Of a DNA stretch of 64,000 bases, positions 21,870-35,900 are shown piece after piece. Both the position numbers and the translations under genes were made by a program. The DNA is taken from assembly GCA_025642075.2 (NCBI GenBank), contig JAODUO010000418.1, forward strand, positions 172,001-236,000, in the 5' to 3' direction. Under the pieces are notes generated by a model. The model was not told where the DNA came from, ran no database searches, and worked only from the letters and a program-made list of their open reading frames with translations. This DNA is from Ridgeia piscesae (lineage: Eukaryota; Annelida; Polychaeta; Sabellida; Siboglinidae). Every line of letters begins with the position of its first letter. The first letter of the stretch is position 1.

Positions 21870-24800
21870 GCAGTGGACAGGAGTAGACATGTCACATCTC
21901 CCTCCAGTGGACAGGAGTAGACATGTCACATCTCCCTCCAGTGGACAGGAGTAGACACGTCACATCTCCCTCCAGTGGACAGGAGTAGACATGTCACATC
22001 TCCCTCCAGTGGACAGGAGTAGACACGTCACATCTCCCTCCAGTGGACAGGAGTAGACACGTCACATGTCTCCAGTGGACAGGAGTAGACATGTCACATC
22101 TCCCTCCAGTGGACAGGAGTAGACATGTCACATCTCCCTCCAGTGGACAGGAGTAGACATGTCACATCTCCCTCCAGTGGACAGGAGTAGACATGTCACA
22201 TCTCCCTCCAGTGGACAGGAGTAGACACGTCACATCTCCTCCAGTGGACAGGAGTAGACACGTCACATCTCCCTCCAGTGGACAGGAGTAGACATGTCAC
22301 ATCTCCCTCCAGTGGACAGGAGTAGACACGTCACATCTCCCTCCAGTGGACAGGAGTAGACACGTCACATGTCTCCAGTGGACAGGAGTAGACACGTCAC
22401 ATCTCTCCAGTGGACAGGAGTAGACACGTCACATCTCCCTCCAGTGGACAGGAGTAGACACGTCACATGTCTCCAGTGGACAGGAGTAGACACGTCACAT
22501 CTCCCTCCAGTGGACAGGAGTAGACACGTCACATCTCCCTCCAGTGGACAGGAGTAGACATGTCACATCTCCCTCCAGTGGACAGGAGTAGACATGTCAC
22601 ATCTCCCTCCAGTGGACAGGAGTAGACATGTCACATCTCCTCCAGTGGACAGGAGTAGACACGTCACATCTCCTCCAGTGGACAGGAGTAGACACGTCAC
22701 ATCTCCCTCCAGTGGACAGGAGTAGACATGTCACATCTCCCTCCAGTGGACAGGAGTAGACACGTCACATCTCCCTCCAGTGGACAGGAGTAGACACGTC
22801 ACATCTCCCTCCAGTGGACAGGAGTAGACACGTCACATCTCCCTCCAGTGGACAGGAGTAGACACGTCACATCTCCCTCCAGTGGACAGGAGTAGACACG
22901 TCACATCTCCCTCCAGTGGACAGGAGTAGACACGTCACATCTCCCTCCAGTGGACAGGAGTAGACACGTCACATCTCCTCCAGTGGACAGGAGTAGACAC
23001 GTCACATCTCTCCAGTGGACAGGAGTAGACACGTCACATCTCCCTCCAGTGGACAGGAGTAGACACTGTCACATCTCCCTCCAGTGGACAGGAGTAGACA
23101 CGTCACATCTCTCCAGTGGACAGGAGTAGACACGTCACATCTCCCTCCAGTGGACAGGAGTAGACACGTCACATCTCCTCCAGTGGACAGGAGTAGACAC
23201 GTCACATGTCTCCAGTGGACAGGAGTAGACACGTCACATCTCCCTCCAGTGGACAGGAGTAGACACGTCACATCTCCCTCCAGTGGACAGGAGTAGACAC
23301 GTCACATCTCCCTCCAGTGGACAGGAGTAGACACGTCACATCTCCCTCCAGTGGACAGGAGTAGACACGTCACATGTCTCCAGTGGACAGGAGTAGACAC
23401 GTCACATGTCTCCAGTGGACAGGAGTAGACACGTCACATCTCCCTCCAGTGGACAGGAGTAGACATGTCACATCTCCCTCCAGTGGACAGGAGTAGACAC
23501 GTCACATCTCCCTCCAGTGGACAGGAGTAGACACGTCACATCTCCCTCCAGTGGACAGGAGTAGACATGTCACATCTCCCTCCAGTGGACAGGAGTAGAC
23601 ATGTCACATGTCTCCAGTGGACAGGAGTAGACACGTCACATCTCCCTCCAGTGGACAGGAGTAGACAGTCACATCTCCCTCCAGTGGACAGGAGTAGACA
23701 TGTCACATCTCCCTCCAGTGGACAGGAGTAGACATGTCACATCTCTCTCCAGTGGACAGGAGTAGACATGTCACATGTCTCCAGTGGACAGGAGTAGACA
23801 CGTCACATCTCCCTCCAGTGGACAGGAGTAGACATGTCACATCTCCCTCCAGTGGACAGGAGTAGACAGTCACATTCTCCAGTGGACAGGAGTAGACGCA
23901 CGTTCTCCATCCAGACAGGAGTAGACACGTCACATCTCCCTCCAGTGGACAGGAGTAGACAGTCACATCTCCCTCCAGTGGACAGGAGTAGACACGTCAC
24001 ATTCTCCAGTGGACAGGAGTAGACAGTCACATCTCCCTCCAGTGGACAGGAGTAACACTGTCACATCTCCTCCAGTGGACAGGAGTAGACACTCACATCT
24101 CCCTCCAGTGGACAGGAGAGACAGTCACATCTCCCTCCAGTGGACAGGAGTAGACACGTCACATCTCCCTCCAGTGGACAGGAGTAGACACGTCACATCT
24201 CCCTCCAGTGGACAGGAGTAGACAGTCACATCTCCCTCCAGTGGACAGGAGTAGACACGTCACATCTCCCTCCAGTGGACAGGAGTAGACATGTCACATC
24301 TCCCTCCAGTGGACAGGAGTAGACACGTCACATCTCCCTCCAGTGGACAGGAGTAGACACGTCACATCTCCCTCCAGTGGACAGGAGTAGACACGTCACA
24401 TCTCCCTCCAGTGGACAGGAGTAGACACGTCACATCTCCCTCCAGTGGACAGGAGTAGACATGTCACATCTCCCTCCAGTGGACAGGAGTAGACACGTCA
24501 CATCTCCCTCCAGTGGACAGGAGTAGACAGTCACATCTCCCTCCAGTGGACAGGAGTAGACAGTCACATCTCCCTCCAGTGGACAGGAGTAGACACGTCA
24601 CATCTCCCTCCAGTGGACAGGAGTAGACATGTCACATCTCCCTCCAGTGGACAGGAGTAGACATGTCACATCTCCCTCCAGTGGACAGGAGTAGACACGT
24701 CACATGTCTCCAGTGGACAGGAGTAGACACGTCACATCTCCTCCAGTGGACAGGAGTAGACACGTCACATCTCCCTCCAGTGGACAGGAGTAGACAGTCA

Positions 24801-27800
24801 CATCTCCCTCCAGTGGACAGGAGTAGACACGTCACATCTCCCTCCAGTGGACAGGAGTAGACACGTCACATGCCTCCAGTGGACAGGAGTAGACACGTCA
24901 CATCTCCCTCCAGTGGACAGGAGTAGACACGTCACATCTCCCTCCAGTGGACAGGAGTAGACATGTCACATCTCCCTCCAGTGGACAGGAGTAGACATGT
25001 CACATGTCTCCAGTGGACAGGAGTAGACACGTCACATCTCCCTCCAGTGGACAGGAGTAGACACGTCACATCTCCCTCCAGTGGACAGGAGTAGACACGT
25101 CACATGTCTCCAGTGGACAGGAGTAGACACGTCACATCTCCCTCCAGTGGACAGGAGTAGACATGTCACATCTCCCTCCAGTGGACAGGAGTAGACAGTC
25201 ACATCTCCCTCCGTGGACAGGAGTAGACAGTCACATCTCCCTCCAGTGGACAGGAGTAGACAGTCACATTCCTCCAGTGGACAGGAGTACAGTACATGTC
25301 TCCTCCAGTGGACAGGAGTAGACACGTCACATCCTCCTCAGTGGACCAGGAGTAGACATGTCACATCTCCCTCCAGTGGACAGGAGTAGACACGTCACAT
25401 TCCTCCAGTGGACAGGAGTAGACACGTCACATCTCCCTCCAGTGGACAGGAGTAGACAGTCACATCTCCCTCCAGTGGACAGGAGTAGACACGTCACATT
25501 CTCCAGTGGACAGGAGTAGACACGTCACATCTCCCTCCAGTGGACAGGAGTAGACAGTCACATCTCCCTCCAGTGGACAGGAGTAGACACGTCACATCTC
25601 CCTCAGTGGACAGGAGTAGACAGTCACATCTCTCCAGTGGACAGGAGTAGACACGTCACATCTCCCTCCAGTGGACAGGAGTAGACACGTCACATCTCCC
25701 TCCAGTGGACAGGAGTAGACACGTCACATCTCCTCCAGTGGACAGGAGTAGACACGTCACATTCCTCCAGTGGACAGGAGTAGACAGTCACATCTCCCTC
25801 CAGTGGACAAGTAGACAGTCACATCTCCCTCCAGTGGACAGGGACAGGCAGATAGACACGTCACATTCTCCAGTGGACAGGAGTAGACACGTCACATCTC
25901 CTCCAGTGGACAGGAGTAGACATGTCACATCTCCTCCAGTGGACAGGAGTAGACACGTCACCCCTCCTCAGGTAGGCAGCAGTCATGACACGGACATCTC
26001 CATCTCCTCCAGTGGACAGGAGTAGACACGTCACATCTCCTCCAGTGGACAGATAGTGACACGTCACATTCCTCCAGTGGACAGGAGTAGACATGCATAC
26101 ACCATCTCCTCCAGTGGACAGGAGTAGACACGTCACATCTCCTCCAGTGGACAGGAGTAGACACGTCACATGTCTCAAGTGAGCAGCAGTAGACAACGTC
26201 ACATCTCCTCCAGTGGACAGGAGTAGACACGTCACATTCCCTCCAGTGGACAGGAGTAGACACGTCACATCTCTCCAGTGGACAGGAGTAGACATGTCAC
26301 ATCTCTCCAGTGGACAGGAGTAGACACGTCACATCTCCCTCCAGTGGACAGGAGTAGACACGTCACATTCCCTCCAGTGGACAGGAGTAGACATGTCACA
26401 TCTCCCAGTCGCAGTGACAGGAGTAGACACGTCACATTCTCCAGTGACAGGAGTAGACAGTCACATCTCCCTCCAGTGGACAGGAGTAGACACGTCACAT
26501 CTCCCTCCAGTGGACAGGAGTGACATTCACATCCTCCAGTGGACAGAGTAGACATGTCACATCTCCCTCCAGTGGACAGGAGTAGACACGTCACATCTCC
26601 CTCCAGTGGACAGGAGTAGACACGTCACATCTCCCTCCAGTGGACAGGAGTAGACAGTCACATGTCCCCCAGTGCAGGAGTAGACACGCACAGTCCTCCA
26701 GCCTGAGAGCAGGAGTAGACATGTCAATCATCCTCTCAGTGGACAGGAGTAGACACCACATCTCCAGTGGTAGGAGAGAACGCACAGTCACATTCTCAGT
26801 GGACAAATAGAGATCACATTTTAGCAGATGCATCCCTCAGTGACATGTGAGAGACATGTCATCTCCTTCAGTGGACAGGAGTAGACATCACATCTGGCTC
26901 CATGTGCACCAGGAGAGAGCACGTCACATCCCCTCAGTGGACAGGAGTAGACAGTCACATCTCCCTCCAGTGGACAGGAGTAGACACGTCACATCTCCTC
27001 CAGTGGACAGGAGTAGACATCGTCACAATCTTCCCTCCAGTGGACAGGAGTAGACACGTCACATCTCCCTCCAGTGGACAGGAGTAGACATGTCACATCT
27101 CCTCCAGTGGACAGGAGTAGACACGTCACATCTCCTCCAGTGGACAGGAGTAGACACGTCACATCTCCCTCCAGTGAGACAGGAGTAGACACGTCACATG
27201 CTGCAGTGGACAGGAGTACATGTCACATCTCCCTCCAGTGACAGGAGCAGACATGTCCACTCCCTCCAGTGGACAGGAGTGACAGACACATCTCCCCCAG
27301 TGGACAGGAGTAGACACGTCACATGTCTCCAGTGGACAGGAGGACACGTCACATGTCTCCAGTGCAGGTGACAGTCACATCTCCTCCATGGACAGGAGTA
27401 GACAGTAACTGACAATGCTCTCCAGTGGACAGGAGTAGACACAGTCACAGTCCTCCAGGGAAGGAGTAGACACGTCACATCTCCTCCAGTGGACAGGAGT
27501 AGACACGTCACATCTCCCTCCAGTGGACAGGAGTAGACAGTCCATCTCCTCCAGTGGACAGGAGTAGACACGTCACATTCCTCCAGTGGACAGGAGTAGA
27601 CACGTCACATCTCCTCCAGTGGACAGGAGTAGACACTCACATCTCCCTCCAGTGGACAGGAGTAGACAGTCACATCTCCCTCCAGTGGACAGGAGTAGAC
27701 ATGTCACATCTCCCTCCAGTGGACAGGAGTAGACAGTCACATCTCCCTCCAGTGGACAGGAGTAGACATGTCACATGTCTCCAGTGGACAGGAGTAGACA

Positions 27801-28568
27801 GTCACTCTCCCTCCAGTGGACAGGAGTAGACAGTCACATCTCCCTCAGTGGACAGGAGTAGACAGTCACATGTCTCCAGTGGACAGGAGTAGACACGTCA
27901 CATCTCCCTCCAGTGGACAGGAGTAGACAGTCACATCTCCTATGAAGAGTAGACAGTCAATTTCCAGTGGCAGAAGAAGTACATTCTATGGGGTCGTCAC
28001 ATCTCCCTCCAGTGGACAGGAGTAGACAGTCACATCTCCCTCCAGTGGACAGGAGTAGACAGTCACATCTCCCTCCAGTGGACAGGAGTAGACAGTCACA
28101 TCTCCTCCAGTGGACAGGAGTAGACATGTCACATCTCCCCCCAGTGGACAGGAGTAGACACGTCACATCTCCCTCCAGTGGACAGGATAGACAGTCACAT
28201 CTCCCTCCAGTGGGCAGGGGAGACATGTCACAGGGGTCCTCCAGTGGACAGGAGTAGACAAGTCACATTCCTCTCAGTGGACAGGAGTAGAATGTACATC
28301 TTTCTCCAGTGGACAGGAGTAGACATGTCACATCTCCCTCCAGTGGACAGGAGTAGACACGTCACATGTCTCCAGTGGACAGGAGTAGACACGTCACATC
28401 TCCCTCCAGTGGACAGGAGTAGACATGTCACATCTCCCTCCAGTGGACAGGAGTAGACACGTCACATCTCCCTCCAGTGGACAGGAGTAGACATGTCACA
28501 TCTCCCTCCAGTGGACAGGAGTAGACATGTCACATGTCTCCAGTGGACAGGAGTAGACACGTCACATC
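21870..28568. repeat. 34-bp megabase-style minisatellite, 6.7 kb
   Basis: This is the largest array in the window, roughly 195 copies of a 34-bp unit containing CCAGTGGACAGGAGTAGAC followed by A(C/T)GTCACATCTCCCT. A short 33-bp type (CATGTCTCC) is scattered through it. The flanks (21.9-23.8 and 28.3-28.57 kb) are regular, while 25.2-28.2 kb contains many single-base losses and scrambled units. Confidence 0.95.
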
Positions 28569-29048
28569 AAGTTCTGTCTGTCCAGTCTCTGATGCACCCA
28601 TGGGTGGGGCATTTCATGGGCAGAGGGTTCATGTGCAAGGGGTGCTTCATGGGAGGGTTTGACTTGACCACAAGTATCTCAATGTGCTGGGAAATAATGT
28701 GTGGTCAAGTGCACATTAATAAATTGAAAATTACTTATGATTTATTAATCTACACAGATTAATAATGAAATTGCCAATCCATGTAGATCATTGATGAAAA
28801 GACTTACGATAGTCATTTGGGTACAAATTGATGTTGGTTCAAACCACTTGGGTCCTACTTGTGCATCCAGGATGCAGGCATCAGGTGACATGACATTTGT
28901 TTACAAATGACAACACCCACATCCAGGCACTGTATTAGCCTCTACATCAAGTCAGTCACATCACAGTTGTGGCTGGATGATGTAACACAAGTGAAGCAGC
29001 TCGAAGGTCATTCCTTGTGGCCAGTAGTGGAGGAGACCACAACCCTGT
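28569..29048. other. single-copy spacer
   Basis: This is AT-rich DNA between arrays; I see nothing in it. Confidence 0.6.
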
Positions 29049-29098
29049 GTCAGTGTCAGTGTCAGTGTCAGTGTCAGTGTCAGTGTCAGTGTCAGTCA
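29049..29098. repeat. (GTCAGT)n hexamer repeat
   Basis: About 8 perfect copies of GTCAGT occur here. Confidence 0.95.
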
Positions 29099-29183
29099 GC
29101 TGCCACCTGTCACACTCCATCTGTATGATGTAAACATCAACTAAAATCACTCTTGAAATCACTGCCTCAAATAAAAGCCATCC

Positions 29184-29293
29184 ATGGTTGAGGGGGCAGG
29201 TTGAGGGGGCAGGTTGAGGGGGCAGGTTGAGGGGGCAGGTTGAGGGGGCAGGTTGAGGGGGCAGGTTGAGGGGGCAGGTTGAGGGGGCAGGTG
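29184..29293. repeat. 13-bp G-rich repeat
   Basis: Eight perfect copies of TTGAGGGGGCAGG occur here. Each supplies a run of five G, so the + strand could form G-quadruplexes; this is a prediction from sequence only. Confidence 0.95.
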
Positions 29294-29894
29294 TCTGACT
29301 AAAGTAATAATAATAATACTGCCTAACGTCTTCATCAACAACATTGGCAAACTTTACAACTTGCAGATTTGTTCTCATACACAAATGTCATGACATCATA
29401 AAAGGTGATCCAGAATACGATGAACTGACATATTCAGGAATGGAGAGCTAATGATAGGTGTGTCACCATTAGTCATAACATGTCACTGTGTCCACACAGA
29501 TGTCTCACAAAAGTTGTGTGGCCTGTTCCTACCTGACCAGTCTACCTGTGACCTAATCAAGTCCAGTAACTTGACCACAGCCTGTGTGTGACCAGTTATG
29601 GCCACCCAAGGGTAATTATGGCCACTCTGTATATTTAGCCACTGCCCCAGGCTAGAGACCAGACCCTGCAGACAGGGCAGGGGTGTCTGGGCAATTACCC
29701 CAGTGCAAATATGACTTAACAGTAGCATTGAGAATGCTCAGGCAATTTAAGTACACTTAGCAGGATGTGTGTTCTCACTGAGGGGGTTCTATTACCCCAA
29801 TCTAAATTACCCCTTGCTAAGTATACGATACAATGACACACAGGAAGACTACAGTCGCAGGAAGGAAGGGTGGAACCTTCTGATGATATCACAC
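29294..29894. other. single-copy spacer
   Basis: I recognise no gene. 29745-29830 contains short inverted GGGG/CCCC motifs (GGGGTTCTATTACCCC). Confidence 0.55.
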
Positions 29895-30352
29895 AGTCAG
29901 ACACACATTGCTGGTGACACTGACACACACTGTTGGTGACACTGACACACATTGCTGGTGACACTGACACACACTGTTGGTGACACAGACACACACTACT
30001 GGTGACACTGACACACACTCTTGGTGACTTTGACAAACACTTCTGGTGACACTGACACACATTGCTGGTGACAGTGACACACACTGCTTGTGACACTGAC
30101 ACACACACACTGCTTGTGACACTGACACACACTGCAGGTGACACTGACACACACAGCTTATGACACCAACACACACTGCTTGTGACACTGACACACACTG
30201 CTGGTGACACACTGCTGGTGACACTAACACACATTCTTGGTGACACTGACATATACTGCTGGTGATACAAAGTGTTACAGACACATACTACTGGTGGCAC
30301 AGATACCTGCTGTTTGTGACACTGACACACACTACTGGTGACACAGACATGT
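29895..30352. repeat. 22-bp minisatellite
   Basis: About 20 imperfect copies of GACACTGACACACACTGCTG followed by GT occur here. Variation is mostly in CTGCTGGT, CTGTTGGT and CTGCTTGT. Confidence 0.92.
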
Positions 30353-30357
30353 ACAGC

Positions 30358-30575
30358 TGCCACTCTGTTTTGGTCACCCTGTCTGTCACTTTGTCTCTGC
30401 GGTGTAGACCGTCTCTGCCACCTTGTCTCTGCCACCCTGTCTGCCACCCTGTCTCTGCTACCCTGTCTCTGCCACTCTGTTTCTGCCACCCTGTCTCTGC
30501 CACACATAGATACTCTGTGGTGCCACCTTGTCTCTCTTACAGTGTCTCTATCACCCTCTCTCTGTCACTGTCTCT
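30358..30575. repeat. 14-bp pyrimidine-rich repeat
   Basis: These are degenerate copies of CTCTGCCACCCTGT with length variation, directly abutting the 22-bp array. Confidence 0.85.
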
Positions 30576-30649
30576 GCTACCCTAGCTCTGTCACACTGAA
30601 ACTATTTCAGCAGTGAACTTCTTAAGCACAGGACAGTCGGTGTCAATCT

Positions 30650-30790
30650 CAAGATCAGCTCAGGGTGTCAATCAAAGCAGGGACAGCTCAGGGTGTCAAT
30701 CACAACACATTCAGCTCAGGGTGTCAATCACAACACATTCAGCTCAGAATTACACAACAGGATTAGCTCAGGGTGTTAATTACAGCAGAA
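30650..30790. repeat. ~27-bp short repeat
   Basis: About five imperfect copies of AGCTCAGGGTGTCAATCA occur here, each followed by a short A/C-rich spacer. Confidence 0.85.
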
Positions 30791-31673
30791 TCATCCTGGA
30801 GGATTAGCTGACTGCCTTCTGTGCCAGAGCATGATTCATTCAGACAGGACATTAATTGGGTCTGCTCAAGGTCACTTGTCACAACTGTCCTTATGTCACA
30901 AGCACCAATAGTTCAACTGTGACAGAGAACTCTTGTCTACAGTACACCAGGTTTTTGTGTGGGTTGGTAAACATTTGTTAATGGGAGACTCTCTTCAATA
31001 ACAACAGGCTCACTATGAGATGCTTTAAAAAATCACAAACCAAGTATAAAACACCTTTCTAAGTCAACAAACATTTTATATATCTTGATATTCGAACTCT
31101 GTCTTGATATAGCACGTGGCAGTAGCAATACAGAATTATCAGTTTACAGGAAATACTCACTTCTTTCTCAAGAGTCAGCTTTGGACTAAATCTGATTTGC
31201 ATTAAGCCCTCCACCAACATCCTGTCACACTTAATTTACGAAGCAACTACTCAAATTTGTAAAACAGGCCCAGATGAGAGCTCTACAATGTCATGTTCCA
31301 AATAATTCCACTCTGAAGTCTGAAGTTTATTTGGAAATATCACGTGCCAAAAGTAATTGTTTTATTTGCTAAAGGTTGCATTTTAACATCAGGAACATTG
31401 ATGGCAGACATAGCAATGGTGCATTAGGTTATTCATACAATACACGTGCACCCACTGGCAGTGACCGCTGTGTTACTGTTAGTGCCATCAAACACATTCA
31501 TCTGGCTGCTCTACGCACTGAGCTTAATCAATATGTGTTCAATATTTAATTACTCAGCTGTCGGCAATGTTTGGGCTACAAATCTCTGGGCAAACTGGAC
31601 AACTGTCTGTCCTTGTGATGCTGCAGACCACGAGTCTTGTTGTAGCTAGTCTAGCTACAGACAAGATGACTTT
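30791..31673. other. single-copy spacer with one hydrophobic open frame
   Basis: This is AT-rich DNA. A + strand open frame at about 31428-31649 begins without ATG, contains VLLLVPSNTFIWLLYALSL and ends CPCDAADHESCCS. It could be chance and I do not call it a gene. Confidence 0.5.
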
Positions 31674-32112
31674 GTGTCACAACAGACCATGTGCCCTCAT
31701 GTCACAATAGACCATGTGTCCTTGTGTCACAACAGACCATGTGTCCTTGTGTCACAACAGACCATGTGTCCTTGTGTCACAACAGATCATGCGTCCTTGT
31801 GTCACAACAGATCATGCATTCTTGTGTCACAACAGACCATGCGTCCTTGTGTCACAACAGACCATGTGTCCTTGTGTCACAACAGACCATGTGTCCTTGT
31901 GTCACAACAGACCATGTGTCCTTGTGTCATAACAGACCATGTGTCCTTGTGTCACAACAGACCATGTGTCCTTGTGTCACAACAGACCATGTGTCCTTGT
32001 GTCACAACAGACCATGTGTCCTCGTGTCACAACAGACCATGCGTCCTTGTGTCACAACAGACCATGTGTCCTCGTGTCACAACAGACCATGCGTCCTTGT
32101 GTCACAACAGAC
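31674..32112. repeat. 25-bp minisatellite
   Basis: About 18 copies contain CCTTGTGTCACAACAGACCA. Length is strictly conserved at 25 bp; the variant site is ATGTGTCC or ATGCGTCC, a CpG transition. Confidence 0.95.
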
Positions 32113-32904
32113 CGTATGTTCATCACCATACATGTGCTTGACAGTGACAATGCAGAAACACAAATACCATGACCAAATGACAAGGCACTGTCAAGTAAGT
32201 AAACTTAATGACACAGTGGTCATGTCAGTGGCACAAGTAGTGCCTGAATGAGACACAGTAAACAGACGTCAGTGGCACAAGTAGTGCCTGAATGAGACAT
32301 AGTAAACAGACGTCAGATGTCTGCTGCATTCACAGCGTCTGCCAGGTGCACAGAATTGGGGTAACTATGGTACATGTCTACATCAGCTGTACCTGTGGCT
32401 AGAGCAGATAAACATGTACTCAACTGTGACACAGGAGGACATCTGGGCTGTGTCTAGACACAAGTGACACACAACTGAATTGTTCAATTCAAACTCCATC
32501 AGATACAAATTTGCAGGAGAAAATGTTTTCAAATTATTTTTTAGAATTTAAGTACATCTGTAATGTGGAAATTACATATTTTGAAAAATAATTACAAAAC
32601 ATGTCCTGCTGCACCATTTTATCTGATGGAACTAAATCCCTTCTGAATTCACTGATCCAGTGAGATTCACCAGGTTCAGTGTAGGATCCCACAATGACCA
32701 TAAGATCACTGAACCGTGACAGAACTTCACAGAAGCAGACTAAGTTAACCTTAGAAGATAAGAACTAAGTAAAACATTAAATTTTTATTTTTCTTTCCAG
32801 GGCCAATGATCAGATGACTATCTGAACATTTAGCACCCAGGATACAAATCACATCTGAAGATACTATACACAAAAAGCACACTGCTACAAGTAGGCAGCA
32901 GTCC
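32113..32904. other. spacer with a 48-bp direct duplication
   Basis: At about 32222-32315 a segment starting GTCAGTGGCACAAGTAGTGC is present twice in tandem. A strong-looking + strand acceptor (TTTTTCTTTCCAG) ends at 32801, but all frames after it close within eight codons. Confidence 0.6.
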
Positions 32905-35900
32905 TGTTACAGGTGATGCAAGTAGATTGTCACAGTCCTGTTACAGGTGATGCAAGTAGATTGCCACAGTCCTGTTACAGGTGATACAAGTAGATTGCCA
33001 CAGTCCTGTTACAGGTGATGCAAGTAGATTGCCTCAGTCTTGTTACAGGTGATGCAAGTAGATTACCACAGTCCTGTTACAGGTGATGCAAATAGATTGC
33101 CACAGTCCTGTTACTGGTGATGCAAGTAGATTGCCACAATTCTGTTACAGGTGATGCAAGTAGATTGTCACAGTCCTGTTACAGGTGATGCAAGTAGATT
33201 GCCACAGTCCTGTTACAGGTGATGCAAGTAGATTGTCACAGTCCTGTTACAGGTGATGCAAGTAGATTGTCACAGTCCTGTTACAGGTGATGCAAGTAGA
33301 TTGCCACAGTCCTGTTACAGGTGATGCAAGTAGATTGCCACAGTCCTGTTACAGGTGATGCAAGTAGATTGTCACAGTCCTGTACAGGTGATGCAAGTAG
33401 ATTGCCACAGTCCTGTTACAGGTGATGCAAGTAGATTGCCTCAGTCCTGTTACAGGTGATGCAAGTAGATTGCCACAGTCCTGTTACAGGTGATGCAAGT
33501 AGATTACCACAGTCCTGTTACAGTTGATGCAAATAGATTGCCACAGTTCTGTTACTGGTGATGCAAGTAGATTGCCACAGTTCTGTTACAGGTGATGCAA
33601 GTAGATTGTCACAGTCCTGTTACAGGTGATGCAAGTAGATTGCCACAGTCCTGTTACTGGTGATGCAAGTAGATTGCCACAGTCCTGTTACAGGTGATGC
33701 AAGTAGATTGCCACAGTCCTGTTACTGGTGATGCAAGTAGATTGCCACAGTCCTGTTACAGGTGATGCAAGTAGATTGCACAGTCCTGTTACGGTGATGC
33801 AAGTAGATTGCCACAGTCCTGTTACAGGTGATGCAAGTAGATTGCCACAGTCCTGTTACAGGTGATGCAAGTAGATTGCCACAGTCCTGTTACGGTGATG
33901 CAAGTAGATTGCCACAGTCCTGTTACGGTGATGCAAATAGATTGCCACAGTCCTGTTACTGGTGATGCAAGTAGATTGCCACAGTCCTGTTACGGTGATG
34001 CAAGTAGATTGCCACAGTCCTGTTACGGTGATGCAAGTAGATTGCCACAGTCCTGTTACAGGTGATGCAAGTAGATTGCCACAGTCCTGTTACAGGTGAT
34101 GCAAGTAGATTGCCACAGTCCTGTTACAGGTGATGCAAGTAGATTGCCACAGTCCTGTTACAGGTGATGCAAGTAGATTGCCACAGTCCTGTTACAGGTG
34201 ATGCAAGTAGATTGCCACAGTCCTGTTACAGGTGATGCAAGTAGATTGCCACAGTCCTGTTACAGGTGATGCAAGTAGATTGCCACAGTCCTGTTACAGG
34301 TGATGCAAGTAGATTGCCACAGTCCTGTTACAGGTGATGCAAGTAGATTGCCACAGTCCTGTTACAGGTGATGCAAGTAGATTGCCACAGTCCTGTTACA
34401 GGTGATGCAAGTAGATTGCCACAGTCCTGTTACGGTGATGCAAGTAGATTGCACAGTCCTGTTACTGGTGATGCAAGTAGATTGCCACAGTCCTGTTACA
34501 GGTGATGCAAGTAGATTGCCACAGTCCTGTTACAGGTGATGCAAGTAGATTGCCACAGTCCTGTTACAGGTGATGCAAGTAGATTGCCACAGTCCTGTTA
34601 CAGGTGATGCAAGTAGATTGCCACAGTCCTGTTACAGGTGATGCAAGTAGATTGCCACAGTCCTGTTACAGGTGATGCAAGTAGATTGTCACAGTCCTGT
34701 TACAGGTGATGCAAGTAGATTGCCACAGTCCTGTTACAGGTGATGCAAGTAGATTGCCACAGTCCTGTTACAGGTGATGCAAGTAGATTGCCACAGTCCT
34801 GTTACAGGTGATGCAAGTAGATTGCCACAGTCCTGTTACTGGTGATGCAAGTAGATTGCCACAGTCCTGTTACAGGTGATGCAAGTAGATTGCACAGTCC
34901 TGTTACAGGTGATGCAAGTAGATTGCCACAGTCCTGTTACAGGTGATGCAAGTAGATTGCCACAGTCCTGTTACAGGTGATGCAAGTAGATTGCCACAGT
35001 CCTGTTACAGGTGATGCAAGTAGATTGCCACAGTCCTGTTACAGGTGATGCAAGTAGATTGTCACAGTCCTGTTACAGGTGATGCAAGTAGATTGCCACA
35101 GTCCTGTTACAGGTGATGCAAGTAGATTGCCACAGTCCTGTTACAGGTGATGCAAGTAGATTGCCACAGTCCTGTTACAGGTGATGCAAGTAGATTGCCA
35201 CAGTCCTGTTACAGGTGATGCAAGTAGATTGCCACAGTCCTGTTACAGGTGATGCAAATAGATTGCCACAGTCCTGTTACTGGTGATGCAAGTAGATTGC
35301 ACAGCCTGTTACGGTGATGCAATTTCCAGCTAATGATCGAGATTACAGTCCTGACGTGATGCAAGAATTGCACAGTCCTATTACAGGTGATGCAAGTAGA
35401 TTGTCACAGTCCTGTTACATGCAGTAGATGCACTCCAAAGTAGCTGCCCAGGCAGTGTGCAGGTATCACAGTCCTGTTACAAGGTGATGCAAGTAGATTG
35501 TCCACAGTCCTGTTACAGGTGATGCAAGTAGATTGCACACAGTCCTGTTACAGGTGATGCAAGTAGATTGCCACAGTCCTGTTACGGTGATGCAAGTAGA
35601 TTGCCACAGTCCTGTTACAGGTGATGCAAGTAGATTGTCACAGTCCTGTTACTGGTGATGCAAGTAGATTGCAGTCCTGTTACGGTGATGCAAGTAGATT
35701 GCCACAGTCCTGTTACTGGTGATGCAAGTAGATTGCCACAGTCCTGTTACAGGTGATGCAAGTAGATTGCCACAGTCCTGTTACAGGTGATGCAAGTAGA
35801 TTGCCACAGTCCTGTTACAGGTGATGCAAGTAGATTGCCACAGTCCTGTTACAGGTGATGCAAGTAGATTGCCACAGTCCTGTTACAGGTGATGCAAGTA

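Noticed and set aside
21870..28568. CRISPR array
   Set aside because: The copies are directly adjacent with no unique spacers, and the rest of the window is eukaryotic; it is a minisatellite.
31428..31649. Hydrophobic + strand open frame with CPCDAADHESCCS
   Set aside because: It has no ATG and no good acceptor; frames of this length are expected by chance in AT-rich spacer.
32802..32900. Exon after TTTTTCTTTCCAG
   Set aside because: All three frames close within about eight codons and no partner donor is identifiable.
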